25,461 nucleotides of DNA from a virus, in the IMG/VR virus record IMGVR_UViG_3300044971_001970, positions 1 to 25,461 of that record; one strand, 5' to 3'. Both the position numbers and the translations under genes were made by a program. Of the stretch, positions 12,531 through 22,200 are shown one piece after another. The number at the start of each line of letters is the position of its first letter. The stretch's first letter is position 1. A model generated the notes under the pieces. It ran no database searches, was not told where the DNA came from, and saw only the letters and a program-made list of their open reading frames with translations.

Positions 12531-15335
12531 ATGTTTTATGTATTACAAAATGATAGTACTGCAGCAAGAAGGAGAGTTCCTATTCTTCTTACAGATGCTG
12601 CTACTGGAACAACAGCTCAATCAGGAGTAGCCTTAACTACTATATTTCCATATGTAAACATTAATGGCGGAGCCTTTATTGGTGGAACAGGTAATCTTGG
12701 CGAAGCTGATTTTGGTCAATATTACTATGAAATGGAAGTAAATGAGACAGCTACTTTAGGATTAGCTGGTATTCATATTACTGCTGCTGGATGTAGAAAT
12801 TACGATGCTATAGCTCAAATATCTGCCTTTAATATGTATTCAAATACAGGTTTAGGTCTTACTGCTGGAGATGTTTGGTCTTATGTACTTTCAAATACAG
12901 ACTCTGCAGAAGTTAACCTTGTTGCTGCTGCAACAGGTGGAGCTGGTATTTCAGCTTATGATGTATGGTCATTTGATTATATTAATCCAGGTGTAGTTAT
13001 AAACTCTGCTGCTGAAAGACTTGAAGAAACAAGAACAGGAGCAATTAATGCTGATAACAATACAGTAAATATTTATTATCAAGTATGGAACACTGATCTT
13101 GCAGGTAGTAATGATCCAAGTGCAGGATTCACTCTTTATCAATTAGGTATTGGAGCTACTGGATTTACTCCTGCAGGTGGTGCTGGTCTTACTGCTGGAG
13201 ATGTTTCAGATGCAGTGTGGAATTCTCAAGTTGGGGATTACGCTATACCTGGATCATATGGATTTAATATTTTAAGATCAGATAATGCAGGATTTGCTGG
13301 TAGTGTAACAGTATGGTCTGGTGCATCATATACTGGTGTAATTGCTGATGCTTATAGAATCGATACAAGTTACGATGCAGCGACTTACTTAAAAAATATA
13401 CTTACAGGTGTTGGATCTACTATCACTGGAAACATTATTGGAGATCTTTCAGGAAGTGTTGGCAGTGTAACAGCTGATGTAAATGTTTCCACAACATCTA
13501 TGACTGGTATTGCTAATACAGTATGGTCAACACTTACTGCTCCATACACTGTTCACGGAACTTATGGACATCAAGTTTTACGTTCTGAAAATGCTGCGAC
13601 AATAGGTGAAGTTACATTACATCAATCTGGTGGAAGTAAAAGAGTTGATGCTGATGTTCACGCATTTGTAAATAATACAGCTTCAGCCACTGCAATGTTA
13701 AATATCCTAACTGGTATAGGAGCTTCCATCACTTCAAACATTACTGGAAACCTTAGTGGAAGTGTTGGTAGTGTAACAAATCCTGTATCTGTATCAACAG
13801 CTTCTATGACAGGTATTGCAGGAACTGTATGGAATACAGATGTATCTGCATTTACATCTCCTTCTGCTGGATATGATGTTCATAATGGAGCAGGAAGTGC
13901 AATATCTGCATATGATGTATGGAATTTTGATCCAACATCAATGACTGTTCCTCAAGCTGGAGCAATCTTAACTGATATTCAAACTGATACTAATCAAATC
14001 CAAACTGATATTAGCAACATTCCTAATAACGTATGGGTATCTGATGTTTCAGGTTACACGAATCCAGGAGAAGCTGGATTTGAATTAACTCAAGCAGCAT
14101 TAGGTGGTGGTGGTGTAACAGCTGGAGATATCTGGACTTATGCATCCAGAACAATTACTGGTGGTATTGCAGATACTGTTACCACTCTTACAGATAGATC
14201 AGGTTTTGCTATTACTGGTGGAACAATCACTACTGTATCTGATAAAACTGGTTACTCTCTATCTGGTACTCAGTCTTTCAATCTTACTGGTAATATCACT
14301 GGTAGCCTTTCTGGATCTGTTGGATCTGTAACTGGATCTGTAGGTAGTGTAGTATCTGCTGTATCTCTTTCATCTGGTACACAAGCTTCTATTGCTAACA
14401 GTGTATGGCTTACAGATGTTTCTTCTTATGTTTCTCCATCTGCTGGTGAAGATCTTGCTACAGCTGCAGTTGGTGGTATTTCACCTGCTGATGTTTGGAC
14501 TTATGCAACAAGAACAATTACAGGTGGTATTGCAGACACTGTCACTACTTTAACTAATAGAAGTGGATTTGCAATTACTGGTGGAACTATTACCACTGTA
14601 TCTGACAAAACTGGATATTCATTATCTGGTTCTCAAACATTCAATATGACTGGAAATATTACAGGTAATGTATCTGGAAGTGTAGGAAGTGTATCAGGAG
14701 CAGTTGGATCTGTAACTGGTGCTGTTGGATCTGTAACTGGAAATGTTGGTGGAAATATAGTTGGAAGTGTAGCATCTGTTACAAGTCCAGTTTCTATCAC
14801 TACTGCAGCTATGGGATCAATTGGTTCTACTGTGTGGAATTATATTTTATCAGACACTCAAACAGCAGATGCTAACCTTGTATCTGCAGGTGGTGGAGGT
14901 GTAGCAATTACAGCAGGTGATGTCTGGACTTATAATACAAGAACACTTACATCAGGTGCAGGTATTACTGTTATCGGAGCTGTTCAACTGGTAAATGGTC
15001 CTTACAGACTTACATCTAACCAAAATAACAGTGACGGTATTCTTGATATCTTACAAAACAGTGTTCAAGAAATCAACCTAAACCTTATAGATGGTAATGG
15101 ATCTCCTGCAAGTACTGCTGGTTATGCATCAATTATTAATATCTTTGATGTTGCAGGTGCAGCAGTCACTTCTTACACTCCAACAGTAGAATATGCTGAT
15201 GGTGGAATCCTAACCTTTGAACTTGATACTGATGTAACAGCAACTATTGGTAGATACAACTTGATAGTTGGTTTATCAGGAGCTGGATTCAATGTCAAAT
15301 ATGGACCATTACAAATCTTGGTGAGACCTCTCTAA
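12531..15335 (+). CDS. Large repeat-rich head/neck fibre-like protein
   Basis: A 934-residue low-complexity protein rich in Gly, Ser, Thr and Val. The N-terminus (1-100; FYVLQNDSTAARRRVPILLT) looks like an attachment domain. Then come recurrent motifs: a VW-x(2)-DVS-x-Y-x(2)-P-x-AG-x(2)-L unit (near 185, 229, 331, 433, 501 and 626), AYDVW or AGDVWTY units (near 113, 142, 460, 531, 653 and 796), and glycine-serine tracts such as GNITGNLSGSVGSVTNPV (near 300, 404, 588 and 709). A long unit at about 530-605 recurs at 652-725. The C-terminal ~110 residues are an Ig-like or BppU-like beta domain (PYRLTSNQNNSDGILDILQN). The repeats suggest a beta-helical shaft. I infer a fibre or whisker near the neck; host-binding function is not shown. 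Confidence 0.75.
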   Translation: MFYVLQNDSTAARRRVPILLTDAATGTTAQSGVALTTIFPYVNINGGAFIGGTGNLGEADFGQYYYEMEVNETATLGLAGIHITAAGCRNYDAIAQISAFNMYSNTGLGLTAGDVWSYVLSNTDSAEVNLVAAATGGAGISAYDVWSFDYINPGVVINSAAERLEETRTGAINADNNTVNIYYQVWNTDLAGSNDPSAGFTLYQLGIGATGFTPAGGAGLTAGDVSDAVWNSQVGDYAIPGSYGFNILRSDNAGFAGSVTVWSGASYTGVIADAYRIDTSYDAATYLKNILTGVGSTITGNIIGDLSGSVGSVTADVNVSTTSMTGIANTVWSTLTAPYTVHGTYGHQVLRSENAATIGEVTLHQSGGSKRVDADVHAFVNNTASATAMLNILTGIGASITSNITGNLSGSVGSVTNPVSVSTASMTGIAGTVWNTDVSAFTSPSAGYDVHNGAGSAISAYDVWNFDPTSMTVPQAGAILTDIQTDTNQIQTDISNIPNNVWVSDVSGYTNPGEAGFELTQAALGGGGVTAGDIWTYASRTITGGIADTVTTLTDRSGFAITGGTITTVSDKTGYSLSGTQSFNLTGNITGSLSGSVGSVTGSVGSVVSAVSLSSGTQASIANSVWLTDVSSYVSPSAGEDLATAAVGGISPADVWTYATRTITGGIADTVTTLTNRSGFAITGGTITTVSDKTGYSLSGSQTFNMTGNITGNVSGSVGSVSGAVGSVTGAVGSVTGNVGGNIVGSVASVTSPVSITTAAMGSIGSTVWNYILSDTQTADANLVSAGGGGVAITAGDVWTYNTRTLTSGAGITVIGAVQLVNGPYRLTSNQNNSDGILDILQNSVQEINLNLIDGNGSPASTAGYASIINIFDVAGAAVTSYTPTVEYADGGILTFELDTDVTATIGRYNLIVGLSGAGFNVKYGPLQILVRPL
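14118..14705 (+). repeat. Two diverged in-gene repeat units of about 75 codons
   Basis: Units at about 14118-14345 and 14484-14705 encode nearly the same segment (AGDIWTYASRTITGGIADTV versus PADVWTYATRTITGGIADTV, then FAITGGTITTVSDKTGYSLS in both). Many differences between the DNA copies are third-base changes, so the protein repeat has been kept while the DNA drifted. Short GSVGSV tracts follow each unit. Confidence 0.85.
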
Positions 15336-15718
15336 TGGTATCTGCTAAAGTTGAACTTAAAATAAATGAAGCAATGATAAGAGCATTATTTGATGATGCT
15401 GATAAAGTTATCAATGATTCAGCAGATAGTTTAGCTAAAGAAATGAAAAGAAGAATAAAAACTGGAGCAAAAAGTGGAAAGCAGTATGGTAATCATACTG
15501 CTTCTGCTCCTGGTCAATCTCCTGCTAACTGGACTGGTGATCTTGTAAATTCAATATCTGTTGAAGATAAAGGAAAAACAAGTGAAGTTATAATAGATTC
15601 ACCATATGCAGAGTTTTTGGAACTTGGTACTTCTAAAATGAGACCAAGACCTTTCATTCTTCCATCAATACAAAAAATCAAAAAACAGTTAGCTGAAAAA
15701 CTAAAGAGGACAAGATAA
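15335..15718 (+). CDS. Neck / tail completion protein of the HK97 gp10 family
   Basis: The 127-residue size and motif order match the HK97 gp10 family: an N-terminal helix with SADSLAKEMKRRIKTGAKSG, a middle with SAPGQSPANWTGDLVNSISV, then YAEFLELGTSKMRPRPFILP, whose GTSKMxxRPF pattern is diagnostic. These proteins act at the head-tail interface during tail completion. The start overlaps the previous stop (TAATG), and the stop overlaps the next start in the same way. A GGTGAG site upstream may help initiation. Confidence 0.88.
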   Translation: MVSAKVELKINEAMIRALFDDADKVINDSADSLAKEMKRRIKTGAKSGKQYGNHTASAPGQSPANWTGDLVNSISVEDKGKTSEVIIDSPYAEFLELGTSKMRPRPFILPSIQKIKKQLAEKLKRTR

Positions 15719-16194
15719 TGTCATTTGAACCACTTATAATTCAAAAATGGATATTTGACACTCTTGTTGGAGATCTAACACTGCAAACATTGTTAGCTAA
15801 TCCTACAGCTCCAAATTATCAAAGAGGAATTTACAGTGAAATAGCACCTGAAAAGGATCCAGTTTCACAAAAAGTACCACAACTTCCTTACGTTGTATTC
15901 TCTCGTTCAGGCAGTGATATTACTGATGAATTTGCATTGTGTGGGAGTAGATATCAAACTATTCCTGTTTATCGTATTACAGTTTGGGATAATAGTAATG
16001 GAACTATAAGTTATCAGCCTCTTTATAATATCATAAATCGTGTTGATACTTTATTGTCTGGACAAACTGTTACTGTTTCTGGTGTAACTTTTTATAGCCA
16101 GAGATTTGATACTGATCAGCCATACGAGATTGCAGGAGATGGCAGAGTCGATTACGGATTAACTCTACTATATAGATTTAATACTATAATATAA
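15718..16194 (+). CDS. Tail terminator / tail completion protein
   Basis: A 158-residue protein between the gp10-family protein and the tail tube, where siphophages encode the ring that caps the tail tube. It contains FEPLIIQKWIFDTLVGDLTL (helical start), GIYSEIAPEKDP, PYVVFSRSGSDITDEF and a beta-rich core (YRITVWDNSNG, then NRVDTLLSGQTVTVSG and YGLTLLYRF). This mixed fold with an IYxExAPxxxxxPYVVF-like entry is common in DUF3168-like and gpU-like terminators. Its start overlaps the previous stop by one base. The tail tube gene follows after 13 bases with its own AAGGAA site. Confidence 0.75.
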   Translation: MSFEPLIIQKWIFDTLVGDLTLQTLLANPTAPNYQRGIYSEIAPEKDPVSQKVPQLPYVVFSRSGSDITDEFALCGSRYQTIPVYRITVWDNSNGTISYQPLYNIINRVDTLLSGQTVTVSGVTFYSQRFDTDQPYEIAGDGRVDYGLTLLYRFNTII

Positions 16195-16207
16195 AAGGAA
16201 AATAATT

Positions 16208-16648
16208 ATGCCACAACCAGTTTTAGTTTCAGAAGCTCTTGTTGAAATCAGTTTTGGTGCTGATTCACAATCAGTTGGTGGAGCAGGAAGTATTCCTGCA
16301 GGTCCTACTCTTAATTACGAATGCCAAGCAAGATCTGTTAGAGCAACAGTTACTGCACGTCAACAAGATCTTACCACACTTTGTTCAACCACTGAAGCAA
16401 CCTTCACTACAGGTCTTACAGGTTCTCTTGAAATAGAATTGTATATCGATGATACTACAGGTCCTATTTTTGCATATAAAACAGGCTTCTTATGCAAAGT
16501 AAAGATTACTCCAGGTGGTGGTGGTTCTACTCTTACTTACCAAGGTCTTGTAACTGATAGTTCAGTAACGTATACTCCTGGTGAAGTTGAAATGGAAACA
16601 GCTACGCTCAAACTCGGTGCATTCGGATTTACAGAAGTTTATAATTAG
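16208..16648 (+). CDS. Major tail tube protein
   Basis: A 146-residue beta-rich protein (VLVSEALVEISFGADSQSVG; ECQARSVRATVTARQQDLTT; GLTGSLEIELYIDDTTGPIF; TYQGLVTDSSVTYTPGEVEM). The pattern of long strands with glycine turns, the size and the position just before the tail assembly chaperone fit the tail tube subunit of long-tailed phages. The segment GSLEIELYIDD matches the strand that often follows a loop in these proteins. AAGGAA lies 6 bases upstream of the ATG. Tube subunits are normally among the most abundant tail proteins. Confidence 0.75.
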   Translation: MPQPVLVSEALVEISFGADSQSVGGAGSIPAGPTLNYECQARSVRATVTARQQDLTTLCSTTEATFTTGLTGSLEIELYIDDTTGPIFAYKTGFLCKVKITPGGGGSTLTYQGLVTDSSVTYTPGEVEMETATLKLGAFGFTEVYN

Positions 16649-16659
16649 TAAGGAAAAAT

Positions 16660-17040
16660 ATGATTAAAGGTCTCTCTAAGATTAAAAAAGTTAGTCTTCG
16701 TCCATCTATTAAAATTGATTTAAGTGATTATGCTGAAGAAGAATGTTTTGTAGAATTGTCTGAACCAACAGCAGCAGCTTTGTTTCCAGATACTGCAACA
16801 TTGCAAAGTCTTAAAATCAAGTTTCCAACATTTCCAGAAGCAATGATTTATCAAATTGTTCTTATGGGTAAATGTTATGTTACACAGAAGGATGATCCTG
16901 ATTCAATTAATCCTATGATTGACTTTGCTAATATAGCTAAAAGCAATAAAGATTGTTTTTATTATATCCTTACTGAGTTCTTGAATGCATATCCAACTGC
17001 AGATTTTGATAGTAGAGTAACAGAAGCAAAAAACGGTTAA
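16660..17040 (+). CDS. Tail assembly chaperone, short form (gpG-like)
   Basis: A 126-residue, mostly helical and acidic protein between the tail tube and tape measure genes, the standard position of the gpG-type chaperone. It contains IKIDLSDYAEEECFVELSEP near the start, FPEAMIYQIVLMGKCYVTQK in the middle and SNKDCFYYILTEFLNAYPTA near the end. AAGGA lies shortly before the ATG at 16660. It ends in a TAA at 17038, four bases after an A AAA AAC slippery site, so most ribosomes should make this short form. It would coat the tape measure protein and recruit tube subunits. Confidence 0.85.
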   Translation: MIKGLSKIKKVSLRPSIKIDLSDYAEEECFVELSEPTAAALFPDTATLQSLKIKFPTFPEAMIYQIVLMGKCYVTQKDDPDSINPMIDFANIAKSNKDCFYYILTEFLNAYPTADFDSRVTEAKNG

Positions 17041-17219
17041 TCGGATGTTCTCCGCAAGTACTTTATTATTGTGTAAGGTATTTAAAGAGGCATCCGAGTG
17101 AAACCGACCTAACTCTTCATCAAATAGCAGAAGTAGCATATGTAGCAAGAGAAATTGAAAAGGCAGAAGCTGAACAGGCTAATGCTATTTTAAAAGCATT
17201 ATTAGGAAGTAGACTATGA
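16660..17219 (+). CDS. Tail assembly chaperone, long frameshifted form (gpGT-like)
   Basis: A -1 slip on A AAA AAC at 17028-17034 carries ribosomes past the TAA at 17038 and adds 61 residues, for a fused 186-residue protein. The extension (RLIGCSPQVLYYCVRYLKRH, then LTLHQIAEVAYVAREIEKAE and a helical end, AILKALLGSRL) has no good start codon of its own. It is well formed and ends exactly at the tape measure start (ATGA overlap), as expected for the T domain, which binds tube subunits in lambda. The CDS is joined across the shift: 16660-17034, then 17034-17219, reading base 17034 twice. Confidence 0.85.
17028..17106 (+). other. Programmed -1 frameshift element (slippery site plus stem)
   Basis: The heptamer A AAA AAC is in the correct frame at 17028-17034. 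Six bases later TCGGATG (17041-17047) pairs perfectly with CATCCGA (17091-17097). A further pairing of CGGTT (17034-17038) with AACCG (17102-17106) extends the same stem across a small internal loop. Inside the loop TACTTT (17059-17064) can pair with AAGGTA (17075-17080), with one G-U. The spacer and stem are typical of frameshift stimulators. Confidence 0.88.
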
Positions 17220-19225
17220 CATTTGCAGAATTAGTCATCAAGTTCTCAGCAACTGGTGATGGTCAAACTAAAAATCAAATAAGAGCAATTGAAGTAGAAC
17301 TTAAGAATGTTTCAAATGCTTCTGTTAATGCTGCTAATAAAATATCACAAAGTTTTCAAAAAATAAGTTCTTCTCGGGGATTATTATTTTTAGAATCTTT
17401 TGGTCAAAATGTAAGTAATCAATTTACTCAAGCTGCTGCATCAAGTGTACCATTTGGTAACAATATTCTTGATTTAGTTCAGTCATTTGCTTTATTAACA
17501 TTATCAGCTGAAAATGTCCAAAAAGGCATAGTAAAAATAACTGCTTCAAGTATTGCAAAAATGATTAGTCCTGTAAATGCTTTAGCATCAGGATTTGCTA
17601 ATGCATCTAATAAATTAGCTACATATCTTCAATACGATACTGAATTTGGCAAAATGGATCCTGGTGATATGAATAAATTTCAATATAAGATTTTTTCATC
17701 AGTCCAAGGATTAGAAGATTTATCAGATAAAACTAAAAAACTTTCTGATAATTTAAAAACGTTCATTTCAGGCGTTGGTGTTGAAGGATCTGCAATAGAA
17801 AACTTTGCTGCTAAACTAACAGTATTAGGTAGTAGATTTTTAAGTATTACTGGATTTATTGCTGGTGTTGTTGCAGCAATGGCAATTCTTACTGCTGCAA
17901 CAGTAGCTATGAACCTTGCTATTGCTAAATCAACAGTACAAGCTGCATTTAACTTTGAACAACTACAAGCAAGATTATCAGCCTTAAAAGGTCCAGCAAA
18001 AGCTAATGATATTTTGGAGTTTGTAAGAAGATTAGCTGAACCATCTAACTTTACTACAGAACAGTTATCAAACTCTGCTGTTCAACTTGAGGCATTTGGC
18101 TTAAATGCTAAACGTATTCTTCCTATCATTGCTCAATTAGGTATGGCATTTGGAGCTGATGAAGAAAAATTAAGATTACTTACAGATATGTTTGGAAGAT
18201 TAAGTCAAGGTCAACTTCCAGATGTTCAAGTAATGGCTCAATTTGGTCTTTCTAAATCTAAATTGATGAAAGAAGGAATTAAGTTTGATGCTCAAGGATC
18301 ATTACTATCTTCCACAAGAGAAGTAATGGTAGCTATGGAAAAGATTATCAATAGAGATTATGGAAAAATCTTTGAACAAATGGCTAATACTGGCAATGCT
18401 AAACTTGCATCTCTTACTGACGTATTTGAAAGATTAAAAATACAAGTTGGTAATCAGTTAGCTGATACTGCTAAAGTTGCTATATCAAGTTTTGCAAATA
18501 TATTAGGAGCTCTTGAAAGATCAGGAGTTCTTGAACAAGCTGCTAAAACAATGTTATATCCTTTTGAAGCCTTAGGAAAAGTATTAGGTTTGAATGGTGG
18601 AACTGGTGTATTCTCAAATGCTCAAATGGCAATGGCAAGTTTTACTGGAGCTTTAATTGCTGGATTTGAAGAATTAAATATACAAACATCTTTATTCGTA
18701 ACTCAACTTGGTAGAATATTTGAATTATTAGTAAATCCACAAGGACTTACTGGTATGGCATATCTTGATAATGTTGGTAAGTTGATAAAAGATATTGGCA
18801 AAGGTATTAGTGGTCAAATAGCTCCATCAAGAATGGCAAACAGAGGTACTGATATTGCTATGGCATTATTAGGAGAGTTACAAAATGCTCCAACAACTGA
18901 TATTAGTAAACTCTTAGATGAATCTAAAAAAACTGATTTTGGTAAGCTTGAAGATTTATTAAAAAATGATAAACTTAAACAAGTAAAAACATTAGAGAAA
19001 ATAGAACAAAATACTAAAACTCAAAACGAATTAACATTAAGAAATATGACTTATGGTGGTGGAGAATTAGCTGCTCAAGGTATATCTGCTGTTCAAATGG
19101 GTGGATTTAGAAGTGTATCAAGTCCACAAATAAATGCAAGTAATGATATTGTTCGTGGAGTAGAAAAGATTGTCAGAGGTTATTCTAATTCTAATAATCT
19201 CAACTTTAGTTTTAGGAGATCTTAA
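17216..19225 (+). CDS. Tape measure protein
   Basis: A 669-residue, helix-rich protein directly after the chaperone. The N-terminus (MTFAELVIKFSATGDGQTKN) and the following helices fit tape measure proteins. A hydrophobic stretch (about 208-237; LSITGFIAGVVAAMAILTAA) is a likely membrane segment. Residues about 245-430 hold the conserved domain (FNFEQLQARLSALKGPAKAN; LSNSAVQLEAFGLNAKRILP; LTDMFGRLSQGQLPDVQVMA; SLTDVFERLKIQVGNQLADT). It sets tail length, and 669 residues suggest a fairly short siphovirus tail (about 100 nm at the usual 0.15 nm per residue). AGGAAG lies 6 bases before the ATG, which overlaps the chaperone stop. The stop overlaps the next start (TAATG). Confidence 0.93.
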   Translation: MTFAELVIKFSATGDGQTKNQIRAIEVELKNVSNASVNAANKISQSFQKISSSRGLLFLESFGQNVSNQFTQAAASSVPFGNNILDLVQSFALLTLSAENVQKGIVKITASSIAKMISPVNALASGFANASNKLATYLQYDTEFGKMDPGDMNKFQYKIFSSVQGLEDLSDKTKKLSDNLKTFISGVGVEGSAIENFAAKLTVLGSRFLSITGFIAGVVAAMAILTAATVAMNLAIAKSTVQAAFNFEQLQARLSALKGPAKANDILEFVRRLAEPSNFTTEQLSNSAVQLEAFGLNAKRILPIIAQLGMAFGADEEKLRLLTDMFGRLSQGQLPDVQVMAQFGLSKSKLMKEGIKFDAQGSLLSSTREVMVAMEKIINRDYGKIFEQMANTGNAKLASLTDVFERLKIQVGNQLADTAKVAISSFANILGALERSGVLEQAAKTMLYPFEALGKVLGLNGGTGVFSNAQMAMASFTGALIAGFEELNIQTSLFVTQLGRIFELLVNPQGLTGMAYLDNVGKLIKDIGKGISGQIAPSRMANRGTDIAMALLGELQNAPTTDISKLLDESKKTDFGKLEDLLKNDKLKQVKTLEKIEQNTKTQNELTLRNMTYGGGELAAQGISAVQMGGFRSVSSPQINASNDIVRGVEKIVRGYSNSNNLNFSFRRS

Positions 19226-22200
19226 TGGCTCTTCCATCCGGTTTAGAAACACTTGATTTAAAAGTTTATGTTGATTATCCACAAGAGCGTAAGAACCGAT
19301 TAGGTCCTTACGTTTTTGCAACTGATGGAACACAAGTAGACTCTGGAACAAGAGATAATTGTATTATTGATCCTTGTACTCTTTCAGTATTTGGTAAACC
19401 ACTTCCAATGACTGCGGAATGGAATGATGCAACAACTCCTTGTACTGGCAACTATGCAAGATTTCAAATAGCTGACTTTACTTTTACTGGTACAGGTGGA
19501 TCTGCTAACTGGACTATAAATGATTACAAGAAAACAGGTAATACATATATAGTTTGCAAGTCTAACAGTGATGCAGTTATGTCTCAGGTTATTCAATTAA
19601 CTGCTGGCGTAAAAAGAAATGAACCATTATTCTTTTCATTCTCAAAATTAGAAAAGAAAAATACTAATGAAGAACCTTTAATTAAACTTTATTGGAGCAA
19701 TTCTTCTAACAATGACAAAGATATTCAGCTTCATTTCTCATCAGATGGATCTTGTAAGGTTTATCGTGGATATATAGCTTTATCAGGTGTTATTTCAACA
19801 TCAACATCTTCAGCAACTGTTACTGGTAATGGTACTAAATTCCTTACTGAAGTAGCAGTAAGTACATTAATTTATGATGTTTATGGAAGATTGCTTGGTA
19901 CTGTATCGGCTATTGCATCAAATACATCTTTAACTTTATCTGCAAATGCTAATAAACAAGTTACTAATGCTCAATATAATAAAAAACAACCAAACAATGT
20001 TCAAACTTATTCAAGAACAGAAAGTAATTATTCACAAGGTCGTCCAATATCAACAATTGCAAATCCTAATGATCAATTTAATGATGTTTATATCATACCT
20101 TGTAGAGGAAATACTCTTTTAGTATTAACATCTTTTGGACTAAACTTTGCTCATACATTTACTGACTTAAATGTACCAGATCCTCCTGCTAATTTTGGAA
20201 ATTATGATGATGTTAATGATTCTTCTACGCCAATAATTACACCTTCTGGAAGTTTTAGTATTCAAATATCTCAAGGTAAAGCTTCATTCCAGCTTGCTAA
20301 ATTATATTTTTTATCTAACTGGTCAATAAAATCTCAAAATATAAAAACAGAATCAGCTCCTCCTGCATATCCAACTTTTCTTACTGGTGATATTACGGGT
20401 AGTTTAGGATCAACAGCTGTAACTGGAACAGGAACATTATTTAATACAGAGCTTGGTATTGGAGATAAGGTTTATATCTATCCTGATTCACAACAGCCTG
20501 ATGGATTATTTATTGGTTATGTACAAACAATTACCAACGATACAAGTTTAGATTTATCTGCTGATAGTGAATATACATTTACAGCTAAAACCTTTTCTAA
20601 AGACACAGTAAAAACAGGTGATATAACTTTCACTGCTGGTAATGGAGCTATCTCTGGTACTGGTACTTTATTTACTACAGAAGTGAATCCTGATGATGCT
20701 TTATATGATAACCTTGGCAACTTTATAGGTGTTGTTGATAGTATTATTAGTGATACAAACCTTACAGTTACACCAGTTCCATCATTCTCAGGAGTATCAG
20801 AAACATTTTGGACTAATATAAATCTTTATATAAATAGATTTATAAATGCTCAGTCTGAACCATTTAAATGTTTACCTCCAGTCGCTACTGATCAAGTATT
20901 TTTACAATTTTATATTACTGACTTAGCTGGAAACTTAAATCCATTCAACAACTTTACATCTGATGTTGATAGACCTAATTCAGAGTTTAAAATTAAAATA
21001 TTCCAAACTAATCTTGATGATGCAGATCCTCTTGCATCAACTGATTATGGATATATGTTTTATAGTATTGATGATGTTTACACACTAAGAAATGAAAATA
21101 CATCAAACTCAACTGCAGATATTACAGCTGCATTAGAAGCTTTTAATATTACAAGATCAGAGCAAGGTGGTTTATCTTTAAGGCTTACTGGAAGAAAACA
21201 ACTTCTCGAAGATGCTGGTATGGTAAAACCAGACATAACTTCTAATAGATCTATCAAAGTACAATTAGAGCCAAGACCACCAGCATTACTATCTGGTTTA
21301 ATTAGTTTTAGTGATCCTATATCAGTATTTGGTCTAGACACTCTTTTTACTACTGAACTAAATCCAGGAGATACAATTTACACAAATGATGGAACAGCAA
21401 TTGGTATTGTTGATTATATCATTGATGATTTTGAACTGGCATTATTAGATAACTTTATTGGTGGAACAGAAGACGATATTGAGTATACAAACCTGCCAAA
21501 TTACAGTCCTTTAATCTTATTTGAAGGATATCTAATGCCACCTCAAATAAACTATATTTTAGGTGAAAACTACGATAAATATGCATTGTTAGAATACGAA
21601 GCTATAGATAAAAACAATCACTTAAATCTTGAATATTATAGTGAAGCTCCAAACTTTGACAATACTGATTTGGAAACTATATTTTCTACTAATATTATTT
21701 TTGGTGGATCTGGAAATAATGATCCTAACAAAATAGATTTATATGTATCTCCTACACTGTCAACATATCAAGTATCTCAAAATAGATCTAACTCATCAGG
21801 ACAATACAATTTTATAGCTAATCTTGGAGATAATGTTGGTGGATTTCTTGAGAAAATAAGAAGTGATTTTGCTCAAAACTTTACCTTTTTTAATAAAGGT
21901 ACTTGGTATCCATCCTTGTATGGTCAAAGCCAATATTTGCAATATAATCAATTTCAACTGTTAGACCTTGATTATGTTCCAGCTCAACCACCATTTGTGT
22001 CTATGTATCTTAATGAACAAACTGCTCAAACTGATGGTGGTATTCCTATATATGATTCTTACAAAAGAACCATCAGAAGTATGAGAAAAACCTATGAGAA
22101 ACCAGAAGCTAATAGAATATTTATTATTGGTTTAGACAAATCTACTGGTGATAGATTACAACTATTATTAGATGATAATATTTCTCAAAATCCATTACTT

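Noticed and set aside
14280-14770. Closely spaced short repeats that could suggest a CRISPR-like array
   Set aside because: The repeats are in-frame GSVGSV codon tracts with no constant repeat/spacer lengths; they are protein repeats.
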